Shown here: one piece after another, positions 37,301 through 48,980 of the stretch
Layout of the letters: every line of letters starts with the position of its first letter
Position numbering within the stretch: position 1 is the first letter of the stretch
Assembly: GCA_022749755.1 (NCBI GenBank)
Contig: CM040446.1
Location: forward strand, 5,448,966-5,512,965
Source of the DNA: Azadirachta indica
Lineage: Eukaryota; Streptophyta; Magnoliopsida; Sapindales; Meliaceae
Direction: 5' to 3'
Length of the DNA: 64,000 nt
Program-made: the position numbers and the translations under genes
Notes under the pieces: model-generated
Databases searched by the model: none
The model's input: the letters and a program-made list of their open reading frames with translations, nothing else
What the model was told of the DNA's origin: nothing

Positions 37301-40300
37301 GAATTTACAACACACAGATTAAGGACACCATTATGGATGGTAGAAGAACATAATTTCTTTTTCTATACATTAAAAATTAAAAATAAAGATAAAATTATTT
37401 TGTAGTATAAATCAAATGCACCATATCATTGTGCATTCCAGAGATTAAAATGCTATAATATTTCTATCTTCTCCCTGAAAGCATCAGTTTTTTTCAGCTT
37501 TTCATTAGTTTAGAATATAAACACTTTACAGCTATTAGACTCAACCAGATCAATTCAACACCCTTCAAATGTATTAATATATCTAATGCCTTCAGTCACA
37601 CACAAACTTCTCCTTAAAGTTGTCTATAGCTCTAAAATCCTCAAAAGATGTGCCACTTCAATCTTACATGAATCTTCATTCTGGATTATTAAAAAAGAAT
37701 GACATAAGTAAATTAATCCTCAGTCTAACCAATTGACTAGGTTCCTACTCTTTTTGATAGAACAGCTAGACAGAACAGCATTTTGCAGTACGGTGCCTTC
37801 AATAGAAATTTGGTGGGACAACACACTATGTCCATGTCAGTGCCATATGGAAACTAGAACTTGTAATCCATAACATATGTATGTGAGTACTGAATTGCAA
37901 ATATTCATTATCTCTTTATTTCAACTTTCAAGTTTGATGACATGCATTTCATCTTGTACATAATTTTAACAATTTGAGGGATCTATAGTACCTTATTTAT
38001 ATTGGTTCTCTATTTTCATTTTATGTGGCCCTGCAATTAATATTTATCATTTTCAATTGTTTTGTATAAGCAATATAAACATGCTTGACAGAATTCTTTA
38101 CGCGACAAAAGACCAAAATAAGTTCTGCAAAAAACCACATAAAGTCATTCGTAGCATATGTATTTTTTATATAAAGCTTAATATACTGAACAAATGACAA
38201 ATTTAAAATTTTTTAAAAGAAAGAAAGTATCTAAGATTGAACCAGAAAAGGATTGAGAAGGAATGTAACACAAATTTATAGAAGTTGTACCATTTTCATG
38301 GTATTCAAGAATTTGAGTTTTGATGTGAACGAGAGAGAAATAAGTGAAACATGTCAAAATTAGGCAACAAGTTACAGCAGCAAAAGGTGCACAGATGGAA
38401 AAAAATCTAATGGATTATAACAAGTTTTATAGCGCACACATCCACGCTTCAGGATCATTGTCAGTTAAAGACTAGGAAGGACAGGCTTACACACAGATAT
38501 TTGGGAGAGATAGCAGATAAAACAAACAACATGAAGGATCGTAATCTTCTTCTTCTTCTTCTTTCTCCTTTTTTTTCCCCCCAAAGGCTCATTGAATCAC
38601 CCAAAAGAGATTATTTAGAACAACTTAGTTCACTTAACTGTCTAATGGTAGCTAAACTCCCATTTGGAGTTGCTTCCAGCAATGAAACATCTCAAGGAGA
38701 ATCTTATTTTGCAACTTATTGCCAGGGATCAAATCTTTGGTGAATCACAACCCTTAAATATGTTAGTTGACTCAATAATTGCAACAACAAGGAAATGACT
38801 TCCAAATCTAAACCACTGGATGATTATCAAAATTTCAAATTGAGCCTTAAACTCTTAGGCACCATCATTCCCGGCAAAGAGAGACTGAATCATAGAATGG
38901 TTATAATGCAACTTAATTCATGGGTTAAAGTACCAAATCCGTAAGTATTATTCTCTTGGAGAATTAAAAGTTTGAAACAGATTTACCACAAGGACTTTAT
39001 TGGTTTGCTCTATATGAAGTAGAGAAAACATACTTTTAGAGTTCGTATGGCCTAGAACTTCTTTTCTGTATTTGAAAATGTAGAGTTTCGTTCTCTCCTA
39101 TTCATTCCATTTTCTTAATCTCCCAACTACTTACCGTTTAGGAAAGATTTCCATTAGATTTCTACTGCTATTTGCTACTAATAGTTCATCAATGTTTTCT
39201 AATAGTTTATTTGAAAACTAAGATAATTTTATAAAAAAAAAAAAAGTGAGAGAATTGACTGGTGCCATGTAAGTTACGAAATTACCGTATGCAGAACCAT
39301 AAATCTCATGTGCGGGGAAGAGGCATGGGCAGTGAACTGAAAGCATGTACATTGAATTGAAGTTCTTAAAAAGAAATCAACAATGAAATTGAATTTTAGA
39401 AGTAGCTGAATAAACCTTTTAAAGAAGGCAACAGCAGACACAGTTACAGAAGAATTTAGTTGAATGGACCCATCCCAGAGCTTCTCAGAAGTTGTTGGAG
39501 CCAACTTTCCAGCAAGTGATAAACTTTTTTCGTCTGATGATTTAGAAAGACACCCATTCTTGGTTATTTGATAATTCTTGATAACAGCATCAGCAGGATT
39601 GTTACACTTGTTCAGAGAAATCCTCTGCACCAAGGAACTATTCGAATTTGATCCTTTCATTTGCTTCATCATTTTGATATTTCCATCTCCACAATTTTCA
39701 TTATCTTCTCTTAATTTACCACTTAAGCAAAGAGCTGCAGTACTATTGCCAACTGCTATTTTATTTTGCAATGATCTATCATTCTCAGAGCGCTTAGTGC
39801 AAGCATAAGGCTCCAAAGAGGCTACTGCATAAGATGAGCCAGCAGTGTTCAAAATTTGATCATTTTCCAGCAAACCTGCATTTCCATCCGAAGCTACAGG
39901 AAGCTCATCAGAACCAACAAAACAATGGTGCACTAGGTCTGAGGGTCCCAAATTTCCTGATGATGAATACTGTACTTTCAGGGACTGATTATCTGCTACA
40001 TCAAAACTTTTGTGTCCAAAGCCCATTATATCTTGCAAACCAAGAACAGCCGTGGATTTTCCAGCCTGCGCACTGCAGGAATCTGGAAGAGGCGGCAATA
40101 TGAGTCGTTCAGCTTGGCCGAACAAATTATGTGCCTGCATTGGCCTGTTTGATACTTTAAGGGTCTCACCAACTGGCAACTTATTCAATGGCAAGGATCC
40201 TACATAATGGAATGACTTGGGTAGTAGCAGGTTCGACTTCTTTGAAAAACTGTATTTGAAATCAATTTCAGAGGAAGTTTCGTGTTTGTCTGCGGCTGTT

Positions 40301-40413
40301 AATTTTCTCTTTCTTGTTGATTCATCCAGAATGTTCATCTCAGAATTTCTTGAAGGAAGTGGCAGTATCTTGTTTTCCATATGTGTATCCGAAAGCCAGT
40401 TGGAAGTATGCAT
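31345..40413 (-). CDS. SPOC-domain nuclear protein (DIDO/TFIIS-associated type)
   Basis: Plant SPOC-domain proteins are nuclear regulators, usually annotated 'SPOC domain / transcription elongation factor S-II protein'. SPOC binds phosphorylated peptides such as the Pol II tail in other family members. Exons on the minus strand: 40413-39416, 34555-34435, 32911-32852, 32732-32446, 32281-31345; total 2403 nt, 800 aa. The SPOC domain (about residues 312-480) runs from LWDGSIQLN through SVTVSAVAFFKSGEKM, VKGKVRLEAF and GRVGIVKLSPGVDLYVCP to SLIGCVVWRKNG. The C-terminal region has the acidic YTLDDDDLPEFDF motif common in the group. No TFIIS central domain or PHD finger was found, so the N-terminus is shorter than in Arabidopsis relatives. 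The last junction is the least sure: reading through it stops early, whereas a 164-nt intron (donor AAAG|GTTTGC, acceptor CTGCAG) restores frame. Intron 39415-34556 is 4.9 kb. Confidence 0.83.
34352..34376. repeat. TA microsatellite
   Basis: A run of about 12 TA units in the large intron of the SPOC gene, close to the exon at 34435-34555. Confidence 0.9.
35672..35765. repeat. 47-bp tandem duplication, two copies
   Basis: Two directly adjacent 47-bp units, beginning CTTCATCATCCCTCAGC at 35672 and 35719, differ at one base (G or T in the GATTAT-x-CTTT block). It lies within the large SPOC intron. Near identity indicates a recent duplication. Confidence 0.9.
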
Positions 40414-42332
40414 TGTTTCTCTAGCTTCTTTCCCCGATTAATTTTAAATAACAAACCAGCAACGAAAGCTTGTGCTAGAAACCATTTTGACCAAAGATCT
40501 GGACCGAGAAATATAAATTCTATCAACGCCAGGTAAAAGAAAAATCCAGTAATTGTGCAGTTAAAGGAAAATTAATTTAACTGCAGAAAGATTAATGTTG
40601 AGCTATGCTGAACATAATTAATTTTTTCTCTCCAACAACAATATCCAGCTTCTCATAAACATCAAAAATAGAAATTGGTGCTCTTGATCTTCCTTGGAGG
40701 TGCTTTTGCTGGTGTTTTCTTTATTATTTTATTTTTTTATTTGTTTATTTACTTCCAATGTGGAGACGAAATTGGCTAGTTCATTACGGAGTAGAAACAA
40801 TTTCCAGTCTTCTTGATGATATGGAAATTGACAAGTTTGACAAATTTAACAACATAGACACTAATCACTTCTGTATTTTCTTTCTTATAACTAATTAGTT
40901 GCATTTATTAACTTCAAAATTAGCATCAACCAAGTCTTAGAAATAACAATTTTCAATTATTGATCCATGAATGTTAGACTTTCACATAAAACAGAGTGAG
41001 AATATTCTCAAGGTAAAGTGTTTACAAATCCATGTCTTTTCATTCAAAAGAATGAGTTTTATGAGAAGGAAAAAGCTTGTGTGAAGCACTTGTGGTGAGT
41101 TTTAGCTTCAAATAAAATCGAATTTTCAACAGCTTAATGCAGATCTGAAGAAGTGCAACAATATGATTGACAGACAAACAACTCTTTTTAGGTTGTGTAG
41201 TGGGCAATATATCCAAGGTAAAAATCAAAAAAAGGAGATATCCATGTCAAATATTCTACTATTAGATGAAAGAGGACTTCTGACTCAGCCATACTTGATA
41301 TTCATCATTTATGGACCTTGGCATCCAAAAGTAGGAATCTGAGCATATGAAACATATCCAAAGAGTTAAAAAATGGTGATACAAGTATTTTTAAAATTTC
41401 TTAAAAGTTTGAAAGTGATTATGCCACCTTCCACCCAATTTTTATGTCAAAAAGAAATGCCTCAGTCCTATAGGAAGATAAATTTGGGAAGTCTCATAAC
41501 TATTAGATACACTGTAAACTTTGGTGGATTCACTCTATCAATGACAAGAGAATTACTTTAAAGAAGTGGTGAAGATTCCAAAGGTTCAGTTTCTAATTCA
41601 TTCTTTTAACCAACGGACGACAAGAGGAAGTGTCACCATATCTTGTATTTGTTCTTGATCAAATAAATAAAATATAAGATTTAAGCCTAATCCATAATAC
41701 AATTACAATTTGGTAAGGCAAATAGGACAGCCCAGGGAATGGGGAAAAGAAATAACAGAACAATACAAATCTCTAAGGCCTGTTCAATTTGCAGTCCAAA
41801 TGCAATTCTTTGTTAAAAACAATGAATACAGAAAATCTCTGAAATTGCCTTTGTCAAGAATTTTCAAATACATTCTTTTGGATAATATGCTAAAAAACAA
41901 ATATATATACATTTTTGTTCATCTTCAAGGGGATTTTATACAAATCATATCAGAAAAATTCCTAGCTTTTAGAAACCATTCTCAATTTCCACCGTTAATA
42001 TTAGTAAAATTAATAATACACAGACAAGGAATACATAGATAGCATTATACAAACTCAAGAATAGGCTAAAAAAGTGCTAGCTTTCCTTGGCTATTAATAT
42101 TCCTGTTTCATCATTAGAGACTTCATATCAAAATGCGACAAGAAATCCGTTCGTTTCATTACAATACAAAATTGTCGTCAATTCACCGAAGACAATACTT
42201 CACAGAATCTTGTTTGGTTCAACAGAAAATCATTCCAACAGAATTCAACAGTTATACCAAAATCGAAAGAAAACTCGACAAGAATAATAATCAAATAAAA
42301 GAATAGATCAATGAAGAAGGAATTGGTTACCT

Positions 42333-42500
42333 TGGAAATTGAAATTGAGGAGCGTTGAATCAAAGGCTGGGGCTTAGGCTGGACTGTGTGAGAGCGAATC
42401 TCGGGTGAGTAATCAAATTCAAGAGTAAGAGTGGGCTCAGTGTAGTCAAGTTTTGCAATCAAGATTTTTGTCCTTTTATTGTTACTCAGTTGTCAGCATT
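42333..42500 (-). other. Probable non-coding first exon of the SPOC gene
   Basis: On the minus strand this segment has no ATG and ends CCAAG|GTAACC, a good donor, at 42333. The next plausible coding start downstream is MHTSNWL at 40413, with an in-frame stop just upstream of it. The simplest model is a leader exon followed by a 1.9-kb leader intron. The 5' boundary near 42500 is a guess. The acceptor before 40413 is also not fixed: GCTAG at about 40422 and GTCCAG near 40500 are candidates. Confidence 0.45.
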
Positions 42501-43318
42501 CTCGAACGAGCTTTCGTTCTTATCGAATGTATGAAGGCACCGCTACTGTGCGGACACGTCTATTTGAATTTTTGAATTTTACACTTGGCTGCATTACATT
42601 GGACGTATTTATTAAGCCTATTTTTTTCCAAAATTAAGAATATAAATTTTCAATACAAACTATTATATACAAATTAATTGTTACATACTTTAATTATTTA
42701 TTTTAATTAATTACATTAGTTTTACATTATTCTTCTGAAGTAATATAAAAACATTTCTAAACTTTAGATGTGAATAATATTTTTATCTCTACTTTTATAA
42801 AAAATAAATGCATTTACAATTATTAGTCTGTATTTTAAAAACACACGAAAAAATGTTAAATTTTTACTTCTAGATATAAGAGGACACCTTTTAATCGTAC
42901 TATTACATATACAAAATATAAATTTAAAACATTATATTAAGATTAAACACCATGTAATTGAAAAAATTTAAAACATTATATTAAGATTAAGTACCATGTA
43001 ATTGTAATTAAAGAAGAAGAAGACGAAGATGAAAATTCATAATAAATATTTCTTTATCAAATAAATTCTCTAATACTCAAAAATTTATACGTCAAAATTC
43101 CTCCAATATATATATAAACCATACCATTGAAACAAATGATTCCTCTAATGACTCAAGAACTCTGAAATTTTTTTCAAAGTGTGTTATTACTTAACACCAT
43201 GGCTCTACTATATATACATGCAAAATTGCATTTTCAATTTCAAACAAAATAAATTACAATTTTCAAAAAAAAAAAAAAAAAAAAAAAATTCTCATCCTTC
43301 AACCAGCAACTACCATAT
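42501..43318. other. Intergenic region between VAMP 3' end and SPOC 5' end
   Basis: Holds the VAMP71 3' UTR (just below 43319) and the SPOC promoter. It includes a poly-A/T run of 24 bases (43265-43288) and an imperfect tandem duplication of about 44 bp at 42921-43008, both copies containing TTAAAACATTATATTAAG. No other gene is seen. Confidence 0.5.
43265..43288. repeat. Poly-A tract, 24 bases
   Basis: An uninterrupted A run (T on the minus, transcribed strand of the VAMP gene), 30 bases past the VAMP stop codon. Confidence 0.9.
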
Positions 43319-45163
43319 TCACTTGAAGCAGTAACGAAATAAGGGATCATGACAGAAGAATGCGAGAGAAATATAAATGATGATGAAGATCATAACAATT
43401 GCTAAAACAACCCTGCAGCAAGGCACAAAAATAATTAATTTCTATAATTAATGTGAAATTAATTTCTAGCTAGTTGATTGTTAGTTCACTTACATTAACT
43501 TATAATTTCCCGACTGCACAGAATTTTTATAACGTCCAGCTTGGCTTTTGAAACGAACTGTATTTCCTTGTAATGCAGTCGTTTTATCAACTAATAGTGT
43601 TAAACGATCACCTCTGTCCAGTATTTTCTCAATATTTTCTATCATGACACTTCGCACCTATCACCATAATTACAAAAACCAAAGATTCATCAATTGCATG
43701 CCAATAACATATAAGGTTGTAGTTTGTTCAACAGAAGCAATTAAAGAAAAATATTGAGAATTATTGACTACTAAGTATGTTTGATTTGAGCTGTTATAAT
43801 TTTAAAATGATGACTGTTATGACATATAAGCACTAAATATCAAATGTTAATTATAAAAAAAAAGACGGATCTTGTTAAAAGTTGATGTTTAGGAAACCAT
43901 AATACCAAACTATCCATAATATGAAGGAAAGCAAAAAGAAAAGTATGAGTTTGAAAAGATTAACAACATATAAATAACACAAATAAATTAAACTTCTATG
44001 AATATTAATTATAAGTATACATCGAAACTAAATTTCATCATCTGATATAATTTATAGTAAGTTTTTTAAATTATAGAAAAAGTTTTCCATTCTCTCTCTT
44101 TCTAACTCTTTATATACTTCTTATTTCTTTAAATTTGCTAAAATATTAATCTTAACAGAATTCTAATTATAAATAATTAAATATTTTAATTTGTCTGTAA
44201 TTCCAAAAGACTCTTATTCGTTTGATGTGGTTTATAAAAATTTTTGACCGGAGTTTATCTTTTATATTTTGGGTATTTCTTTTTTAATATGGGTCCAAAA
44301 ATCTATTTTACTAAACTAATATATAAGTGAAAATTGACCCAATTTAAACAATGAAAAAGCTAGAGGCAACAGTATCTATTAAGTTTCCATATAGTAGTGT
44401 GAAAGGATAAACTTACATGACTCATTTCACCTTTCAAACGATTTAACCTATCTGCATTTGGATCATTCGAGTAATAATCCATTTGCTGGCTTAATACACG
44501 CGAAAATTCATCATTCATAGCATAAGCGGTTGCTGAATGAATAGCACGACCGTAAGTTTTTGTAAATCTTTGATGGATATCTTCAAGAAATTCAAAAGGG
44601 ATTATCCCTGCACACAGTTAAAATATTAAATTGAGTGTATATATATAATAGCTACATATCAATATCCTTTACTATCATTAGCAGTAGTAATATTTACTCT
44701 AATCAAACACAAAGCAATACATAAAGCATTTCTCAGTTTTCAAATAACATATTGTTTTCAAATAGAAATAGGAGAATTTACCAGTTTTCCCTTCTTAAAT
44801 ACATAAAGCATCACATATTATAATAATTTTAGTATCCCTTTCGGTTTATTTGTACGCGAAACAACAAACAAATTCAATTCAATATTTAAATTTAAATGAA
44901 TTTCTAATTGATACGCAAAATAAGAAAGAAGAGAGAGACTTACGTCCAAAGGAGTCATCAGCCATGCATAGAACAATAAAATTATCAGTTCTTTTGACAT
45001 GAAAGATATAATTATCATGAGAATACGATGAATTAATATCACTATCTCCCTTAGGGATTTTCCCTATCACTTGTCTTGCTATTGCATTTGCATTTGTTTG
45101 CGTTACACTAAACTCTGCCAATACCACGTTCCCTCTTGCCACCATCCCATACAATATCCCCAT
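43319..45163 (-). CDS. VAMP71-type longin R-SNARE (VAMP711/712/713-like)
   Basis: A VAMP7-family R-SNARE. In plants the VAMP71 group acts on the tonoplast and late endosome in vacuolar fusion. Minus-strand exons: 45163-44944, 44607-44417, 43657-43494, 43412-43319; total 222 aa, typical for the family. The longin domain covers about residues 1-120 (MGILYGMVARGNVVLAEFS, NYIFHVKRTD, VLCMADDSFGR). The SNARE helix follows (about 138-190), with the central zero-layer arginine at about residue 152 in LDRGDRL. One transmembrane helix lies at about 191-211, followed by a short lumenal tail FCHDPLFRYCFK. It resembles VAMP713 most by memory. Odd: where Arabidopsis VAMP71s have a tryptophan pair before the membrane (as in MWWRN), this protein reads NSVQSGNYK, and the linker has fewer basic residues. 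The gene is otherwise intact with regular GT-AG introns. Confidence 0.9.
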
Positions 45164-45470
45164 TGTTAATTTCTCTCTTAGACAATCTATATATATATAT
45201 ATATATATATTATCAAATAAAAAAATAAGGATAAAGATGAGATTAATTGTTCGTTTGATTGATTTAAATTAGGGTTTGGTATTGGCGAATGATTTTGATA
45301 ATCTTTGCCTTCCCCTTCGTCACATCTAAATTAAGAAGGAGAAAGGCAAAGACTACGAAGAGGAAGAATGGAGTCAGGAACTCTGATCATAGAAATTTAA
45401 ATCTCGTTTTCTAGCTAAGATGATGAAGGAACGTAGTTGTTGGAAAGGCAGTATAACATGCGGAGGGGTG

Positions 45471-45479
45471 ACACGTGGA
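45471..45479. promoter_or_regulatory. ACACGTGGA G-box/ABRE-like site
   Basis: A palindromic CACGTG core (45472-45477) in ABRE context, about 310 bp upstream of the VAMP71 start codon. ABRE-like G-boxes bind bZIP and bHLH factors; function here is inferred from the motif alone. Confidence 0.35.
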
Positions 45480-45664
45480 TAATTTTAGGACAAGAATTAA
45501 TCAAGCTGATGGAGCAAATGAGCTAACATGCATGCAAAGCGGACGACTTAAATTAATTGAAAAGTATTTTACCTAGCAGGCTACACCTTTCCCCATAAAT
45601 TCATCCAGTTTTGTGCCTTTTAATGTCTACTTTTAAGAGACATGTTTATCTTCTTTTTTTTTTT

Positions 45665-46060
45665 TTAATATTATATTATAATTTATTGAAAATCTAAAAT
45701 ACATCAATAGAATAAATTTATCTTTTTCTCTGTCCGAGATTTTACAATATTTTTACGTCTATATAGTGCGAATATCTTCTTTTCTAATATTACATTATAA
45801 TTTATTGATATACATTCAACAGAATAGATTTATCTTTTGTTTTTTTTAATACTCCAGTTTTGCAAACATGTGGTGCGATATCTTTTGTTTTTTAAATTAC
45901 ATTATAATTTATTGAAATACATTTATTAGGATAGGTCTTTTCTTTTAATTATTATATTACAATTTAATGATATACATTTAATATAATAGGTTTAACTTTT
46001 TCTCTATACTCCAGATTTTATAATATTTTTATATTCAGTGAGATATCTGTCTCAAAATTA
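45665..46060. repeat. Degenerate tandem array, four copies
   Basis: A block like TTACATTATAATTTATTGA, then ATACATT and AATAGATTTATCTTTT, recurs at about 45670, 45789, 45897 and 45955, three times followed by a 'CTCCAGATTTTACAATATTTTTA'-like tail in degraded form. Spacing is about 118, 108 and 58 bp, so copies are unequal and the last ones shortened. No coding potential. Confidence 0.6.
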
Positions 46061-46401
46061 AAGGAAAATTTATCCTGGAAAAATTCTATAATACTGTAGG
46101 GTGCCCTACACTTGACAAAAATGATATATAGAACACACACTCTCGTGAAGGGAATGTGCTCCCTTTCACCACCAAACCAAAGGCTGCATGGCTAAGTTTA
46201 CCTTTTTCTTACTTTTTATAAATAAAAATTGATAATATTATTTTTCTCATTTTCAGTATTTTTTAGAATCTATTATTTCTACATACAATATGATATCTCT
46301 TACTTTTTATCATAAGTAATATTATATTAGGTAGTGTTTGCTCATTTTATTTATCTTTGTTTTATTGTTTAGTTTTCCTGGAACCAAGAGCAATAATGTA
46401 A

Positions 46402-47343
46402 GGGAAATAATCGAAAATGTCCCTAGTTTATAATCAAAATTCAAAAATGCCTTCCAACCATAATTTGAATAAAAAATGCCCGTTTTGCATTTTTCAGACA
46501 AAATTGCCCCCCACGCCACAAACTCAAAACACTTAGCATTTTTTGTATCTTCTTCACGCAAGTTCTAGTGTTTCCAACTTTGAGCAAATTTTGAGTTGCG
46601 ATGTGAACACGCAGTGAATGATTGACAACAAGAGACGGTGGTGGATGGCCAGAGACGATTTTATAGTTTCGAATACTTAACCAAAACACTTTCAAAAATA
46701 GAAAAATTTTATAGTTTCGAGTGGATGTTTGAACAATTTTCAAGTGATTGGGGAAAATTACTAATTTCAAGTTACATGGTTTTGAGTAAGGGAAAAAAAA
46801 ATGTACTTTTGAATTAAAAGATCATTAGTTTCGAGAAATGAAGAAAATGCAGTTTTGAGTTGTTTGAATAGTTAGTTTCATGTAAAGGAAAAATTAAACT
46901 TTCGAGTCAATAAATCAATTGTTTCGAAAATGGAAAAAATATTAGTTTCATGTAAGGGTAGAATATTTAGTTTCGAGTAAATAAAAAATTTTAGTTTCAA
47001 GTTTTCCACCTTTCGAGCAAAGCAGCATGTACTGACGTTTTTGGTTGTTTTCAGACTTGCATACATGTATAGTGGTTTATACGCAAGATTCTGTTGAAAT
47101 TAATACAATGTATGCAATATGGAGATTTCCTATTAGGATTGGTGTTGATTTTGGCTATGGATGTGTTCAAGAAGAAGAAGAAGAAGAAGAAGAAGAAGAA
47201 GAAGAAAAGACCCGTTTTCAGTTTGTGGCATAGGGGCCAATTTTGTTCACAGAATCCAAAAAGGAGCATTTTTTATTGAAATTATAGTTGAAGGACGTTT
47301 TTAAACTTTGATTATAAATTAGGGGCATTTTTTATTATTTTCC
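46402..47343. mobile_element. Mutator-like MITE with long terminal inverted repeats
   Basis: A 942-bp non-autonomous DNA transposon. The left end (46402-46530) and the reverse complement of the right end (about 47210-47343) align over about 130 bp. Shared blocks include TTTATAATCAAA, AATAAAAAATGC, CAAAATTG and GCCACAAACT. The ends begin GGGAAATAAT and GGAAAATAAT. The flanks are a 9-bp target-site duplication with one mismatch: ATAATGTAA (46393-46401) and ATAATATAA (47344-47352). Long inverted repeats plus 9-bp duplications are the known signature of Mutator-like elements. The interior has no transposase, but carries a recurring TAGTTTCGAG motif and a GAA repeat beside the right arm. The mismatch and arm divergence suggest an old insertion. 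Confidence 0.75.
47170..47207. repeat. GAA trinucleotide repeat
   Basis: About 12 units of GAA just inside the right arm of the MITE. It generates a spurious poly-Glu/poly-Lys open frame. Confidence 0.95.
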
Positions 47344-48544
47344 ATAATATAATACAACCATGTCATTTTGTATAAAAAAATTATTATAAAAAGTTATACA
47401 TGAGTATTTTATTCCTATGTTAAAATATTTTAATTAAATATACATTACTGTAAAAATGTAAAATATTAATAACAACTTTAAATTTATTTACTATTTTAAT
47501 TTATATTAACAATATATTTCCTAAAACTAAAAAAATAAAATAAAATAAAATCACATCTAATACAATTTTATATTAACAATCACACTGACTTTAGGGGAGA
47601 AAGTGTTATTTTCTTCTAATACTTGAACACCCAAAAATCCTGAAGTCTTAAATTTTTTGTTATTGTGCAAATGATTTTTTTGTTATAATTTTGTAAATTG
47701 TAATTTGAAAATAATAAAAATCATAAACAAGCATATTCAACAAAAGACATGGTATTTTTAACATAAAGTTAATTTGTCACCTTTATATTTCTAAAGTCTC
47801 AACTGACATTCTATTTCAATTATAGTTTTTAGGTCAACTCAAGTTAAAATATTGACTAGTTCAGATTCAAAATTTGTCGAGAAATAAAAATTATATAAAA
47901 ATTTAAGTTATAAAAAGACTTTGAGATATTTTTTAAATAAGAACATTTCCATCTTTGTATTTTTTAGCAAAATAATATATCAGAAAGCTTGTTCAATTTT
48001 GACAATTTCGTATGCTTTATGGTGTTGAAGAAAAGGTGAGAGTGATTAAATTATTAAAATTAAATAAACATTATCCTGATTCGTTGATTAAAAATTCTCA
48101 GGAATTATTTTATCTAATTAAATCAATTAATATTCTATATCATACAAAATTTAAAAAATCTCAGTTTTTTACTGTTATTATCATTCCAATCATTAGAAAG
48201 GAAAAATTTATAAATTATTGACAAATTTCAATTCTATTTTGAAGAACAAGAAGCAAAGTTATAATGATAAATATGACCCATCATTCACTCTTAATTAATA
48301 ATTTATTATGACACATGTTAATTATGAATCTGATGAGCACTGCACAAGGGGTCTTGGGCCGTAATTCATAGGCCTACTTAGTTTACCTACAAGTTTAGCT
48401 CAGCAAGCAAGCCCAAAACAACTAAAATAAAAAAAAATAATTAAAAAAAGACAAATGTGGTAATGCTATATCTCCAACAAATTTCATAGGAATTAAAAAA
48501 AGTTATATAAGACAAAAAGTAAAATACATATTTGTCTAATATTT

Positions 48545-48980
48545 TATATAAGTCTCGGTAGAATAGTTTAACTAAAACTATACTGATTGATTCGATTTAG
48601 TTCGATATTCATAAGAAATTTAATTTTATTCAGTTCTAAATTTAGTGGTTCTGACTATAAAAATATGCTTAAATTTTATTAAAATTACAAATAAAAAAAT
48701 TTAAATAAATTTATAAAATTTTACATAAAAAAGAGAGAATTTTTGCAAATTTTACAAAATTTCTTTTTATTTACAATTTTTTTATATTATATAGATGCAT
48801 ATGAAATATCCCTTCAAAAAACCTAAACAACAAGGCTGGAATCGAACTAATTCGATTTAGTTCAATTTGCTTCTATAGTTCGATTAAATTTAATTTGAGT
48901 CTTAAAAATCAAACTCTATTTTAACTCAAGTCGATTTCTTTGAAAATAATACCGAACCCGAATTTACGCACCCCTAATTT
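48545..48980. repeat. Possible MITE-like repeat with GATTCGATTTAGTTCGAT words
   Basis: ATTCGATTTAGTTC occurs at about 48589 and 48849, and the segment ends in CCGAACCCGAATTTACGCACCCCTAATTTA. The reverse strand therefore begins like the many plant repeats that open with a 'GGGGTG...TTCGGGTTCGG' block. Terminal repeats and a target duplication were not established. Confidence 0.35.

Larger units (their letters stand above)
45164..46392. other. VAMP71 upstream region and repeat-bearing spacer
   Basis: Immediately upstream of VAMP71 on its strand are a TA run (about 45188-45211) and an ACACGTGG site. Beyond it lies a degenerate tandem array at 45665-46060, listed separately. No gene is visible. 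Confidence 0.55.

Noticed and set aside
42178..42462. 94-codon minus frame as coding start of the SPOC gene
   Set aside because: It begins at TTG with no ATG in the segment before the donor at 42333. A leader exon explains it better.
45665..46060. Repeat array considered as CRISPR-like
   Set aside because: Copies are degenerate, unequally spaced and AT-rich, in a plant nuclear context with no cas genes.
47045..47279. Poly-Glu, poly-Lys and poly-Phe frames
   Set aside because: All come from the GAA repeat inside the MITE.
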